A DNA stretch of 64,000 nt from Arsenophonus sp031446105 (GTDB lineage Bacteria > Pseudomonadota > Gammaproteobacteria > Enterobacterales > Enterobacteriaceae). Shown in pieces: positions 9,771-21,081 of the stretch; the first letter of the stretch is position 1; each line of letters opens with the position of its first letter. The position numbers and the translations under genes are program-made. The stretch is taken from contig CP132907.1 in NCBI GenBank assembly GCA_031446105.1, positions 558,001-622,000 on the forward strand, written 5' to 3'. Below the pieces are notes generated by a model that searched no databases, was not told where the DNA came from, and saw only the letters and a list, made by a program, of their open reading frames with translations.

Positions 9771-10706
9771 TCAATCAATATATTTTTTAAATTCATTTTC
9801 ATATTTTATTAATTGTTTTTTTGTAAACATAAAAACTCCTTCTCCTCCATATTGTAAATTTAACCAATTAAAGTGAATCCCAGGATATTGATTAATAATA
9901 TATGACATATTATTGCCAACTTCACAAATCAAAATACCTTTTTTTGTTAAAAAATTAGCAGCATTAGCTAAAATTCGTCTAATAAACTTTAAACCATCTA
10001 CGCCACCATAAAGAGCTAATGAAGGCTCTGATAAATATTCAGCAGGCAAATCTAACATATCTTCTTCATTAACATAAGGTGGATTAATTATTATTAAATC
10101 ATATTTAAATAATGGTATTTTTTGAAATAAATCAGATTGTAACGGTATTATACGATCAAAAAAACCATGAAATGTAATATTTTTTTCAGTTACAGATAAA
10201 GCATCAGTAGAAATATCAACAGCATCAATTTGCGCTTTAGGAAATTTATAAGCACAAGCTATAGCAATACATCCACTTCCAGTACACATATCTAAAATAG
10301 TTGATGGATTTTTGTTTTTAAGAATACCTTCAAAACGTTTATTAATAAGTTCACCTATAGGTGAACGGGGGATTAAAACACGTTGATCAACATAAAATTC
10401 ATATCCACAAAACCAAGATTTATTAGTTAAATAAGGAACAGGTATATGATTATAAATACGACGCAAAACTTTTTGAAGAATACAATACCTTTCTTTTATA
10501 GTTAAACGAGATAATAATAATTGTTCAGGTATCTCTAATGGTAAAAACAACAAAGGCAAAACAAGCTGCAATGCTTCATCCCAAGCATTATTAGTTCCAT
10601 GACCATAATAAATATTTGTTGTATTAAACTGAGTAAACGTCCAACGTAATATATCTTGAATTGTATATAATTCTTCAACAATTTTATCAATAATAATTTT
10701 TTTCAA
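9771..10706 (-). CDS. prmB: Release factor glutamine methyltransferase (50S L3 type)
   Basis: S-adenosylmethionine-dependent enzyme that methylates a glutamine of ribosomal protein L3 in E. coli. Motifs: SAM-binding DMCTGSGCIAIACAY, acidic VDIS, and catalytic INPPYVNEEDM. The start is placed at a TTG (10706): the residues after it align with the E. coli N-terminus, AGGA lies six bases upstream, and it gives 311 residues against 310. An upstream alternative at 10739 adds only a hydrophobic tail unlike the family. It precedes aroC as in E. coli; smrB, divergent upstream in E. coli, is absent. Confidence 0.95.
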   Translation of the reverse strand: MKKIIIDKIVEELYTIQDILRWTFTQFNTTNIYYGHGTNNAWDEALQLVLPLLFLPLEIPEQLLLSRLTIKERYCILQKVLRRIYNHIPVPYLTNKSWFCGYEFYVDQRVLIPRSPIGELINKRFEGILKNKNPSTILDMCTGSGCIAIACAYKFPKAQIDAVDISTDALSVTEKNITFHGFFDRIIPLQSDLFQKIPLFKYDLIIINPPYVNEEDMLDLPAEYLSEPSLALYGGVDGLKFIRRILANAANFLTKKGILICEVGNNMSYIINQYPGIHFNWLNLQYGGEGVFMFTKKQLIKYENEFKKYID

Positions 10707-11938
10707 TATTATTCCTATCAAAAATAATATAAAAAACAACTTAAAAAAATAATAATTCTTACAAAAATTGCATAAATTATTTTTTAATAACTTATTAAAT
10801 AAAATAAATATTTTAATTATTTTTAATTGTAATAATTTTTATAAAAATCATAAAATTATTAATAATTATTATTACATGCATAATCAGTATTTATATACTA
10901 TAAAATACTTTTAAAAAATTATTACTAAAAAAATTATTACTATATTAATAAATATTTAAATTTATTAAATAAAAATAATCTATAAATAAAATTATTATAT
11001 ATTATAAAAAAACTAGAAAAAAATTGTTTTTTTAAAAAATATTAAAAATTATTTTAAACTAAATTATCACTAAAAAATGAAAATATAATAAAATTATAAA
11101 CATATTTAGATTATTAAAATAATATTTAAAAATATAATTAAAATTAATTAAAACAATAATTGAAAATACAACAAATTAAAAAATATATATTTTCTAAATA
11201 ATTATATTATAAATCTTAAAATATTTTTATTTTTTTTATAAATACAATATATGTTTTATTTTGCTATTATTACATAAAAATTATTAAAATCATTTTATAT
11301 AAATTATGAAAAGTATCAAAAAAATTATGAACAAAAAATATTAATCAATACATTAAACATAACAATAATTATCATTACATTATATTTGAAGCTTATTAAA
11401 ATACATACTTAATTAATAAATATCAATTAACAAATATTATAAAAACAAATTGATACATCAAAAATAATAATTAAAAATTTTTTTTATTAAACAAAATTTT
11501 TTATTAAAAAATGAGTAAAAATTTTTTAAAAATCTAAAAAAATAGTTTTTTTTAACATAATTTTTATTAAAAATTTATAATAAAAATATAACATATAACT
11601 TAATATTTTATAAAATAGAAAAATTATTTTAATATTAAATTTATCAATCACTATTTTTAATATTTAATTTGTCTATAAATAATAAAAAATACGATTTTTT
11701 AATAATTAAATTTAAATTATTCTTTTTATTTCTATAAATAAAAAACAATAAAAAATATACTATTAATCCATTATAATTTTTTATAAAAAATCTTTTATTT
11801 AATAATATAAAATTATTAAATAAATTTTATTACTTTAATAATTTTATAAAAAAAAGAAAAATTATTTATTTTTTATAACTCTAATGATACTTTATTTAAT
11901 AAAAAAATATTACTATATTGAAGTTATATGAGATAAAT
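10707..11938. other. Gene-free AT-rich stretch (1.2 kb)
   Basis: It lies between divergent prmB and aroH. Only low-complexity A/T sequence is visible. It must contain the aroH promoter, but no single element stands out. Confidence 0.65.
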
Positions 11939-12985
11939 ATGCAAAAATCCGATGAGTTGAAAAATGAATCTCTCGATAACCTTATTACACTTCAGGCACT
12001 TATAAATGAATTTCCAATATCTCAAAAAAATACTGAACATATAATACAATCACGCAAAAAAATTCAATCTATTTTAATTGGTAAAGATAAAAGATTATTG
12101 GTTATCATCGGACCATGTTCAATTCATGATACTAAATCAGCACTTGAATATGCAAAAAAACTTATGCAATTACATGTTAATTATGAAGATTATCTTGAAA
12201 TTGTTATGCGTACTTATTTTGAAAAACCACGTACTGTAATTGGCTGGAAAGGATTTATATCTGATCCTGAACTCAATAATTCTTTTAAAATAAATAAAGG
12301 ATTAAGATTAGCTAGAGAGTTACTAGTAAATATCAATAAACTTAAACTACCCACTGCAACTGAATTTTTAGATACAATAATAAGTCAATATTTAGCAGAT
12401 TTAATTAGTTGGGGAGCAATAGGAGCAAGAACCACAGAAAGTCAAATTCACAGACAAATGGCATCGGCGCTTCCATGTCCAATTGGTTTTAAAAATAGTA
12501 CTAATGGTAACATTGATATTGCCATTAATGCCGTTCGTGCAGCATACACTGAACAAATATTTTTATCTCCAAATAAAAATGGAGAAATAACGATTTATAA
12601 AACTAAAGGAAATCCTTATGGACATATAATTATGAGAGGAGGAAAACATCCAAATTATAATAAAAAAAATATCAATATTGCATGTAACCAACTAAAAAAA
12701 TTTCAATTACCTCAAAAACTAATTATCGATTGCAGTCATGGAAATGCTCAAGAAAAACATTTACTTCAACTAAAAGTTGCTAAAAATATTGCCAAACAAT
12801 TAAAAAATGGATCTAAAGCAATTGTTGGAATTATGGTGGAAAGTTTTTTAATAGAAGGAGCCCAAAAATTAATTAGAAAAAATTTATTAACATATGGTCA
12901 ATCTATTACTGATCCCTGCTTGGGCTGGAAAGATACTAAAAAATTATTACAAATAATAGCTAATGCAGTAAAATATCGTTTTTAA
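11939..12985 (+). CDS. aroH: DAHP synthase, AroH (tryptophan-sensitive) type
   Basis: Condenses phosphoenolpyruvate and erythrose-4-phosphate to DAHP, the first shikimate-pathway step. It matches E. coli AroH rather than AroF or AroG: RLLVIIGPCSIHD, LEIVMRTYFEKPRT, LPTATEFLD, ISWGAIGARTTESQIHR and LTYGQSITDPCLGW. The start is the ATG at 11939, with GAG about eight bases upstream. It gives 348 residues, as in E. coli AroH; a TTG 21 bases earlier would add seven residues and is unlikely. E. coli aroH lies near 38 min, away from the surrounding genes, so it has moved or its neighbours were lost. It seems to be the isozyme kept, though others outside the window cannot be excluded. Confidence 0.95.
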   Translation: MQKSDELKNESLDNLITLQALINEFPISQKNTEHIIQSRKKIQSILIGKDKRLLVIIGPCSIHDTKSALEYAKKLMQLHVNYEDYLEIVMRTYFEKPRTVIGWKGFISDPELNNSFKINKGLRLARELLVNINKLKLPTATEFLDTIISQYLADLISWGAIGARTTESQIHRQMASALPCPIGFKNSTNGNIDIAINAVRAAYTEQIFLSPNKNGEITIYKTKGNPYGHIIMRGGKHPNYNKKNINIACNQLKKFQLPQKLIIDCSHGNAQEKHLLQLKVAKNIAKQLKNGSKAIVGIMVESFLIEGAQKLIRKNLLTYGQSITDPCLGWKDTKKLLQIIANAVKYRF

Positions 12986-13319
12986 TTGATATATAAATAT
13001 ATTATTTTCATAGAAATTATAAAAAAAATAAAAATTTTTTAATAAATTTTATATATTAAAATTTAGATTATAATAACCAATATTTTTATAAAATAAACAA
13101 TAAAATTTAATATGAATTATTGCTTTATTTATATAAGATAGAAAAAAACACAGTTAATATTTATAAATATTTTAATAAAAAAATCTGTAATTCAAAATAA
13201 TTTTTTAACATATTAAAAATTTAATATTTTAATATATGTAATAAAATATCATTTAAAAAATAATAGTTATTACATATAAAAAATTATAGTCATATTTTTA
13301 TATTATTAACATTAATTTC
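12986..13319. other. Short gene-free stretch between aroH and guaA
   Basis: This is the 334-base convergent spacer. No clear terminator hairpin and no coding remnant was found. Confidence 0.65.
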
Positions 13320-14894
13320 TTATTCCCATTCTATAGTTGCAGGCGGCTTACTACTAATATCATAAACTACTCTAGAAATACCAACAATTTCATTAATTAT
13401 TCTATTTGAAACCCTAGAAAGAAAAGAATAAGGCAAACGTGCCCAATCAGCTGTCATAAAATCAATTGTTTCTACTGCACGAAGTGATACCACCCAATTA
13501 TATGTACGAGTATCGCCCATTACACCAACAGAACGTACAGGTAAAAAAACAGCAAAAGCTTGACTAATTTTATAATAAAGGTTTTCTTTATACAATTCTT
13601 CAATAAAAATAGCATCTGCCTGACGTAATAAATCACAATACACTTTTTTTACTTCACCAATTATTCTTACTCCTAATCCAGGACCAGGAAATGGATGACG
13701 ATACAAAATATCATAAGGAAGACCTAATTCTAACCCCAATTTACGTACTTCATCTTTAAATAAATATTTTAATGGTTCCAGTAATTTTAATTGCATATTT
13801 TTTGGTAAACCACCAACATTATGATGAGATTTAATTAAATGTGATTTATAAGATTTTGAGAATGCTGATTCAATTAAATCTGGATAAATTGTACCTTGTG
13901 CTAACCATCTTACTGCATTTTGCTTACTAGCTTCTTCTTCAAATACTTCAATAAAAACGCGTCCAATTATTTTACGTTTTAATTCTGATTCATGAATCCC
14001 CGATAAAGCATTTAAAAAACGCGCTTCTGCTGATATTTTAATGATATTTAAATTAAATTTCTTAAACATTTTTATAATTTGCTTTTCTTCATTTAATCTT
14101 AATAAACCATTATCGACAAATATACAAATTAATTGTTTACCAATAGCACGATTAAGTAATACTGCCGCTACAGATGAATCAACACCACCTGATAACGCCA
14201 AAATAACTTTATCTGAACCAATTTTTTTCTTTAATTGTTGTATTTTATCATCAATAATCATCATAGGAATCCAACATCTTTTACACTTACAAATATCCAA
14301 TATAAAACGCTGAAAAATAGCATTTCCTTGATAAGTATGTGTAACTTCAGGATGGAATTGAATTCCATAAAATTTTTTTATATCATTAGCAATAATGGCA
14401 CATTGACAATTATTAGTAGTACCAATAATTTTAAAATTATGAGGGATAACAGTAACAGTATCGCCATGGCTCATCCAAACATCAAGTAATGGTGTACCTG
14501 TTTTACTTAATCGATCATATATATTATGTAATAATTTACAAGATTTTTCAATAAACACTTGAGCATATCCAAATTCACGATCAGAAGACTCTCCAACTTT
14601 TCCTCCTAATTGTACAGACATAATATGCATACCGTAACAAATACCTAATACTGGTACTCCAGACTTAAAAACATATTCTGATGCACGAGGACTATCATAT
14701 TTTATAGAACTATTAGGACCACCAGAAAGAATAATTCCATTCGGATTAAATTCACGTATCTGATTTTCAGAGGCATGCCATGGATAAAGTTCACAATAAA
14801 CACCAATATCACGAACGCGACGCACTATTAATTTCGCATATTGTGAACCAAAATCAAGAATTAAAATCTTATATTTATAAATATTACTTATCAT
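13320..14894 (-). CDS. guaA: GMP synthase (glutamine-hydrolysing)
   Basis: Converts XMP to GMP with ATP and glutamine. The N-terminal class I amidotransferase has Cys86 in GICYGMH and His181/Glu183 in FHPEV. The ATP-pyrophosphatase domain has the PP-loop SGGVDSS at 235-241, and the C-terminal dimerisation domain ends in the invariant KPPATIEWE. It has 524 residues against 525 in E. coli. It lies 56 bases downstream of guaB on the same strand, the classical guaBA operon. In E. coli this operon is repressed by PurR and DnaA; I could not identify such operators here. Confidence 0.98.
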   Translation of the reverse strand: MISNIYKYKILILDFGSQYAKLIVRRVRDIGVYCELYPWHASENQIREFNPNGIILSGGPNSSIKYDSPRASEYVFKSGVPVLGICYGMHIMSVQLGGKVGESSDREFGYAQVFIEKSCKLLHNIYDRLSKTGTPLLDVWMSHGDTVTVIPHNFKIIGTTNNCQCAIIANDIKKFYGIQFHPEVTHTYQGNAIFQRFILDICKCKRCWIPMMIIDDKIQQLKKKIGSDKVILALSGGVDSSVAAVLLNRAIGKQLICIFVDNGLLRLNEEKQIIKMFKKFNLNIIKISAEARFLNALSGIHESELKRKIIGRVFIEVFEEEASKQNAVRWLAQGTIYPDLIESAFSKSYKSHLIKSHHNVGGLPKNMQLKLLEPLKYLFKDEVRKLGLELGLPYDILYRHPFPGPGLGVRIIGEVKKVYCDLLRQADAIFIEELYKENLYYKISQAFAVFLPVRSVGVMGDTRTYNWVVSLRAVETIDFMTADWARLPYSFLSRVSNRIINEIVGISRVVYDISSKPPATIEWE

Positions 14895-14950
14895 TTTTTA
14901 TAAAAAAAATATATGAAAATATACAATATAAAATCAGTAATATGATATCA

Positions 14951-16414
14951 TTAACTTGAATTATAATTAGGTGATTCTTTTGTAATTATGACATCATGAA
15001 CATGATTTTCTTTAATTGCTGCACGCGTAATACGAACAAATTCTGTTTTTGTTCTTAATTCTTCAATATTAACACAACCAGTTAATCCCATACAAGAACG
15101 CAAACCACCCATTTGTTGATAAATAATATTTTTTAACAATCCTTTGTAAGCAATGCGACCCTCTATTCCTTCAGGGACTAATTTATCTACCATGTCATTA
15201 CTTTGAAAATAACGATCATAAGAACCTTTTGACATTGCTCCTATTGACCCCATTCCACGGTATGATTTATAAGAACGACCTTGAAATAAAATTATTTCAC
15301 CTGGCGATTCTTCAGTACCAGCAAACATTGAACCAACCATAACAGATGATGCTCCAGCAGCTATTGCTTTAGCAATATCACCAGAAAAACGAATCCCCCC
15401 ATCCGCAATTACCGGAATATTAATTTTTTTTAATGCATCAACTGCATCAGCAATAGCTGTAATTTGAGGTACTCCAACACCTGTAACAATCCTTGTTGTA
15501 CAAATAGAACCAGGACCGATACCTACTTTTACTGCACTCGCTCCTGCTTGCGCTAAGGCTTTTGCACCTTCACCCGTTGCTACATTACCACCAATAATAG
15601 GTAAATCTGGATATCTTTTACGTATTGTAGAAATGCATCTTAAAACACCTTCAGAATGTCCATGAGAAGAATCAATTAATAAAACATCAACTCCTGCTTT
15701 TATTAATGCTTCTATACGTTTTTGACTATTTACGGTAACACCAATAGCAGCACCTACTCTTAAACGACCTTTTTTATCTTTACATGCATTTGGTTTACGT
15801 TCTGCTTTCTTAAAATCCTTAACCGTTATCATACCAAATAAATGAAAATTATTATCAACTACTAATATTTTTTCAATACGTTTTTCATGTAATTTTTGTA
15901 ATATAACATCATGATCTTCACCGTCTTTTACTGTTACTAAATTATCCTTTGTTGTCATCACTGCAGTAACAGGTTGATCAATATCAGTTACAAAACGAAT
16001 ATCACGTCCAGTAATAATACCAATTAATTCTTCTTTTTTATTAATAACAGGATACCCAGCAAAACCATTTTTTTTAACCATTTCATGAATTTTACGAATT
16101 GTTGTTTGAGGCGTGACTGTAACTGGATCAACAACAATTCCGCTTTCATATTTTTTAACACGACGAACTTCTTCTACCTGTTTTTCAAGTGACATATTTT
16201 TATGAATAAAACCAATTCCTCCTTCTTGAGCCAAAGCAATGGCTAAAGATGACTCTGTTACAGTATCCATAGCAGCAGAAAGTATTGGAATATTTAAACC
16301 AATATTTTTAGTGAGTTTTGTTGATAAATCAACAGCATTTGGTAATACAGTTGAATGCGCAGGAACTAATAATACATCATCAAATGTTATTGCTTCTTTT
16401 TTTATACGTAGCAT
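14951..16414 (-). CDS. guaB: IMP dehydrogenase
   Basis: Oxidises IMP to XMP with NAD+, the committed step to guanine nucleotides. It has a TIM barrel with a CBS-domain pair inserted at about residues 90-205, the catalytic loop GPGSICTTRIVTG, and the flap sequence MGSIGAMSKGS. The start is the ATG that gives MLRIKKEAITFDD, matching E. coli. GGTGAG lies nine bases upstream; a TTG six bases earlier is not needed. It has 487 residues against 488. It forms guaBA with the next gene. The IMP source is unclear, since purF at the expected locus near 3700 is gone. Confidence 0.97.
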   Translation of the reverse strand: MLRIKKEAITFDDVLLVPAHSTVLPNAVDLSTKLTKNIGLNIPILSAAMDTVTESSLAIALAQEGGIGFIHKNMSLEKQVEEVRRVKKYESGIVVDPVTVTPQTTIRKIHEMVKKNGFAGYPVINKKEELIGIITGRDIRFVTDIDQPVTAVMTTKDNLVTVKDGEDHDVILQKLHEKRIEKILVVDNNFHLFGMITVKDFKKAERKPNACKDKKGRLRVGAAIGVTVNSQKRIEALIKAGVDVLLIDSSHGHSEGVLRCISTIRKRYPDLPIIGGNVATGEGAKALAQAGASAVKVGIGPGSICTTRIVTGVGVPQITAIADAVDALKKINIPVIADGGIRFSGDIAKAIAAGASSVMVGSMFAGTEESPGEIILFQGRSYKSYRGMGSIGAMSKGSYDRYFQSNDMVDKLVPEGIEGRIAYKGLLKNIIYQQMGGLRSCMGLTGCVNIEELRTKTEFVRITRAAIKENHVHDVIITKESPNYNSS

Positions 16415-17794
16415 ATGCAATATCTCACCGAATAAAATTTATAGAAAGATAAAATATTGCGATCATATTCTATATGATAAAATATATTGACTCCAGCACA
16501 TTTTATTAAAATCAGTGTTTAATAATAAAAAATTTTTTATTAAAAAGTAATATATCATAACAAATATTTTTTTTATTTGCGCAATATGCATTTATTTCTA
16601 AAAATATTTAATAAAAATATACCTGAGTAATTTTAATTTTTTATATTTTTTTACCTATATTTAATTTATAAAAATTTATTAAAAATAAGATATTTTTAAG
16701 TTATGATTTGCTATATATCATATCTAAAAATAATAAAAAATTTTCTTTATAAAATTATGATAAACTATAAAATTATTTCATTTACAAAGTATATAAAATT
16801 TGAAAATTAAAAAAAATATTTTTTTATTTCATTAAAAAAGATTTTTTAAAATATAAAATATATTGTAAAAAAAACTTTTTTAAATAAACAATATTTTTTA
16901 TGAATACAATACTATAATCAAAAAAATTTTATATAAAAAAACATTTATTACATATAAAAAACATTTATGATTAAAAAAATACAGGTAATTTAAATATTAA
17001 TGTATAAAAATTAAAATTTAAAAACTAATATTATATATTAAAATATTTATGTAAAAATATTTTATTTAGATTATTAATAATATATATCACAATTTTTAAA
17101 AATAAACGATTATTTTAAAAATATTTATGAAGTTATTATCTTATTTTAGTATAAAATTTATTAAAAAATAAAATAACTTTTATTACTCATTTTATTTAAA
17201 AATACATTTAAATTAGAATTAAGACATTAATAGTAATCTATTATAAATTTTATTAACAACATTTTTAATAAAGAGACTTAAAAAATATAAAAAACAATAA
17301 AATTTTTTATATCTTAATTTTTTATTTAAAATTTTTAAAAAATAGTATTTTTTATTAAAAATATAAAAAATGAAAGTAATCAAAAATAATAAATTAAAAT
17401 TTATAAAATAATTATTAATAAATTTTAAAAAAATTAAACAATTAAAAAACAATCAATAGAAGTAATATTACCTTAAAACATTTTTCTGTACAAATTATTA
17501 ATAAATAATATTATTTTATTTTATAATAAAACCTAAAAAATATATAAAATAAGAAAATATATAATATAAATAATTAATTACGAATTTTATTCAACTATAA
17601 AATATATTTTTTTTAATATAAAATTATTAAAAATAATATTTTTCATAAAAAAATTAAAATTACCTCTTCTAGTAATATTAATAATAAATGTGAAAATTAA
17701 TAATAAATATTATGCAATATTTATTATACTTAAATTTAATAATGTATTTTTTATATATCAAAAAAAATATTAATAATTTATTTCAAAAAAAAAT
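16415..17794. other. Gene-free AT-rich stretch (1.4 kb)
   Basis: It lies between divergent guaB and dapE; in E. coli xseA is divergent from guaB. There is no recognisable xseA remnant. One 77-codon frame on the minus strand is Phe/Ile/Lys/Asn-rich noise. Confidence 0.65.
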
Positions 17795-18931
17795 ATGAGA
17801 ATTTACCCTATTATTCAACTTGCAAAAGAACTTATTCAAAAACCATCAATTAGCCCAAATGATCATGGATGTCAAACCATTATAATTAAACGATTAAAAA
17901 AAATTAATTTTTTTATTGAAGTCATGTTTTTTAAAGATACTACAAATTTATGGGCATTTCATGGGGCCAAAGGAAAAACTTTAGTTTTTGCTGGACATAC
18001 AGATGTAGTGCCAGCAGGTAATATAAAAAATTGGAAATTTCCTCCTTTTCAACCAACATTGAATAATGGATTTCTTTATGGAAGAGGAGCTGCTGACATG
18101 AAAGGTTCTCTTGCTGCAATGATTATAGCTGCAGAAAAATTTATTAAAGATTTTCCATGTCATCCAGGTAGATTAGCTTTCTTAATTACTTCTGATGAAG
18201 AAGATAAAGCTACTAATGGTACAAAAAAAGTAATCAATGAATTAATACAACGCAATGAAATAATTAATTATTGTATAGTAGGAGAACCATCTAGTAAAAT
18301 AAAAATCGGTGATACCATAAAAAATGGACGCCGTGGATCGCTGAATGCCAAACTAATCATTAAAGGTACTCCAGGACATATTGCTTACCCTAATGAAATA
18401 AATAATCCAATTCTTATTGCATTACCTTTTTTAAATAAATTAACAAAAAAAAAATGGGATACTGGAAATATTTTTTTTCCACCTACAGGAATGCAAATTT
18501 CAGGTATTCATTCAGATACTCAATATAATAATCTTACTCCAAGTGAATTAATAATAAAATTTAATTTTCGTTTTAGTAATGAATTAACTGCGCAACAAAT
18601 ACAAAAAAAAATTGAAATAATATTAAAAAAATATCAATTAAATTATAAATTATACTGCTCATTATCTGCTCAACCATATTTAACAAAAGAAAAAGAATTA
18701 ATAAATATTGTTTGTAAGGTCATAAAAAAATATTGTGGTTATGAACCTAAATTATCAACTGATGGTGGAACATCAGATGCTCGTTTTATTATTAATATCG
18801 GAGCACAAGTTATCGAATTAGGACATTTAAATAAAACTATTCATAAAGCAAATGAATGCATCAGTATTAAAGATTTAAAGAAATTAAGTATTATCTATTA
18901 TAAAATTATAAAAAAAATACTTTTAAATTGA
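17795..18931 (+). CDS. dapE: Succinyl-diaminopimelate desuccinylase
   Basis: Zinc-dependent hydrolase that releases succinate from N-succinyl-L,L-diaminopimelate, needed for lysine and for meso-diaminopimelate in peptidoglycan. M20 peptidase motifs: His68/Asp70 in GHTDVVPAG, bridging Asp101 in GRGAADMKG, catalytic Glu135-Glu136 in TSDEED, Glu164 in VGEPSS, and the C-terminal His in LGHLNKTIHKANE. It has 378 residues against 375 in E. coli. A terminator-like hairpin follows at 18989. Together with dapB (49692) and the aspartokinase at 37476, three steps of the pathway are visible. Confidence 0.97.
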   Translation: MRIYPIIQLAKELIQKPSISPNDHGCQTIIIKRLKKINFFIEVMFFKDTTNLWAFHGAKGKTLVFAGHTDVVPAGNIKNWKFPPFQPTLNNGFLYGRGAADMKGSLAAMIIAAEKFIKDFPCHPGRLAFLITSDEEDKATNGTKKVINELIQRNEIINYCIVGEPSSKIKIGDTIKNGRRGSLNAKLIIKGTPGHIAYPNEINNPILIALPFLNKLTKKKWDTGNIFFPPTGMQISGIHSDTQYNNLTPSELIIKFNFRFSNELTAQQIQKKIEIILKKYQLNYKLYCSLSAQPYLTKEKELINIVCKVIKKYCGYEPKLSTDGGTSDARFIINIGAQVIELGHLNKTIHKANECISIKDLKKLSIIYYKIIKKILLN

Positions 18932-21081
18932 ATTTTTAATATTATAAAAAACAATAATGCATATCAAAATTTTAAAAGGCAATCTTTTATTATCTATATA
19001 AATAGATAATTTTTAAAAAATCTTAAAAATAAATATAATTATTAAATATAAAAAAATACAAAATTTTATTAAAAAATATAATAAAATTTAATACAGAGAA
19101 ATTTAATTATTATTTTTATAAAAATATTTATTAAAAATGATATATTAAGAAATATAAATATAAAAAACAAAGAAGTTATTTAAATAAAAAATATAATAAA
19201 ATTAATACATTTAAAAAGAAATTTTTAAAAATTTTATTTAATAAATAAAAACTCTACTTTTTTTTAAAAAAATTAATTACCACTCTATAAAAATATAAAA
19301 ACTTTTATCAAAATCCTAAAAAAAATGATCTTATAATAATTAATATTTTATTATAGATCAAATAAATACTTTTATCTCCTATCTGTAATACTAAAATTTT
19401 AATAAAAATTACTAATAATGATTCCTAATGTAAAAAATAATTATATATTTTAATAAAAAATATCTAATATAAATTGTTGTTATTATTATTCCGATAATCA
19501 AAATCAGAATAAAAATGTTATTACATTTTTTTAATCTATAATAAAAAAATTTAGCAATGTAATATAAATAATAAAAAAAATAAAGTTTTAATTATTATAA
19601 TTATATTATAAATAATTTTTATAAAAATAATTAATATAAGTAAAATCACCAGTATTATATTAAAATTACTTATAATTATTTTTATTTATTAATAATTTAA
19701 AAACAATAAAAATATATTTTTTATTAAAATTTACAAATATAATTATATTATTCTTGAATTATAAAATTATAAAAAATAATATATTATTTACAATTATAAA
19801 ATATTTTTTTTAAATACTAAAAAATACAAATAAAATTAGTAAAAAAAATAAAAAAATATAATTATCTTTTTAAGGTTAATACATTCAAGTTATAAAATAA
19901 TATATTGTATTTTTTTAAAATTATTTAATTTAATTATTTGATAAATAATTAATAAAAATATTTTTTAATAAAAAACATATTAAAAATATTTAATATTTAA
20001 CAAAAAAATTTTTAAAAACATAATACAATATAATATAAAAATATTAATTACATAATAAAGGTATTTTTTATTTACAAAAAATAAAATATATTAATAAATA
20101 AGTTATTATTTTTTTTAAAATACATTTTTAACATAATATATTTAAAAATAAATAGCATAATATTTTTTATTGAAAAATATATAAAAAATATTTATATCTA
20201 AAAAAATATTAAAATATTTATTATAAATAATTATAAAATAAAGAAAAATATTAATTTTAATATAAATAAAATAAAAAAATAATTTCAAAACTAATTAAAA
20301 AAATGATTACCCAAAAATAATTTTAATAAAATTTAATTTTTTTATAAAAATTATAAAAAATATTTTACAAAAAATTCTTTAATTTATAAAAAATAAAAAT
20401 TAATAAACCATAAAAAATCAATAATTTTTAAATTTTATAAATTTTAATAATCTTTATTACTAAAAAAAATAAGTTATATCTTAATAAAAAATACAATCAA
20501 TCACATAAAATAAATAATAATTAAATTTTTTAAAAATTATAAAAAAAACAAATTTTTTATAAAATATATTGCACACAAAAAATAAAAAACAAATTTTTCT
20601 CAAATATATAAAAAATATCATCTTTTTTTTGATATATAATTAATATTTTAAATTTACTTTTATTTTAATTAAAATTATTAATAATTTTAATTTTTAAAAT
20701 AAATCTGCTAATTTTTAATTATTAATATTATATTAAAAAATATTTCTATACACCTATAATTTAAATTTAAAATAAATTATTAAAATTAATATTTTATAAA
20801 TATTATGTTAATTTATTTGTTAAATATTAAATATTTTTTAGCAAAAATTGTTTATCCAGATAAATAATTTAAAAAAATATTTTATTTTTTTATAAAAAAA
20901 ATAATTTTTAATTTTATTAAAAAATACTATATTTAATATTTATTTTTTTAAAAAAATATAATCTACGAATTTTTAATATTTTAATTTAATAAATTATCAT
21001 TAAAGATACTAATAAAAATAATTTAATTAATATTTTTAAAAAAATATTTCTTCAGAAAATTAAAATAATAATATATAAAAA
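18932..21081. other. Longest gene-free block in the window (2.1 kb)
   Basis: It contains the dapE terminator and then only A/T-rich sequence. E. coli equivalents switch here from about 55 min (dapE) to about 75 min (pabA), so it covers a rearrangement or large-deletion junction. Around 19340-19510 the composition is slightly less extreme, perhaps an old gene, but I cannot assign it. No tRNA or small RNA was recognised. Confidence 0.65.
18989..19014 (+). terminator. Probable intrinsic terminator of dapE
   Basis: Perfect 8-bp stem (ATTATCTA at 18989-18996 with TAGATAAT at 19003-19010), a six-base loop and a following T run, 58 bases after the dapE stop. The stem is A/T-rich, as expected here. 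Confidence 0.55.

Noticed and set aside
11918..11941. Earlier TTG start for aroH
   Set aside because: It adds seven residues not seen in AroH; the ATG at 11939 has a ribosome-binding site and gives the exact E. coli length.
17219..17452. 77-codon minus-strand frame in the guaB-dapE gap
   Set aside because: Only Phe, Ile, Leu, Lys, Asn and Tyr in quantity, no domain-like pattern, and no ribosome-binding site; this is what AT-rich DNA gives by chance.
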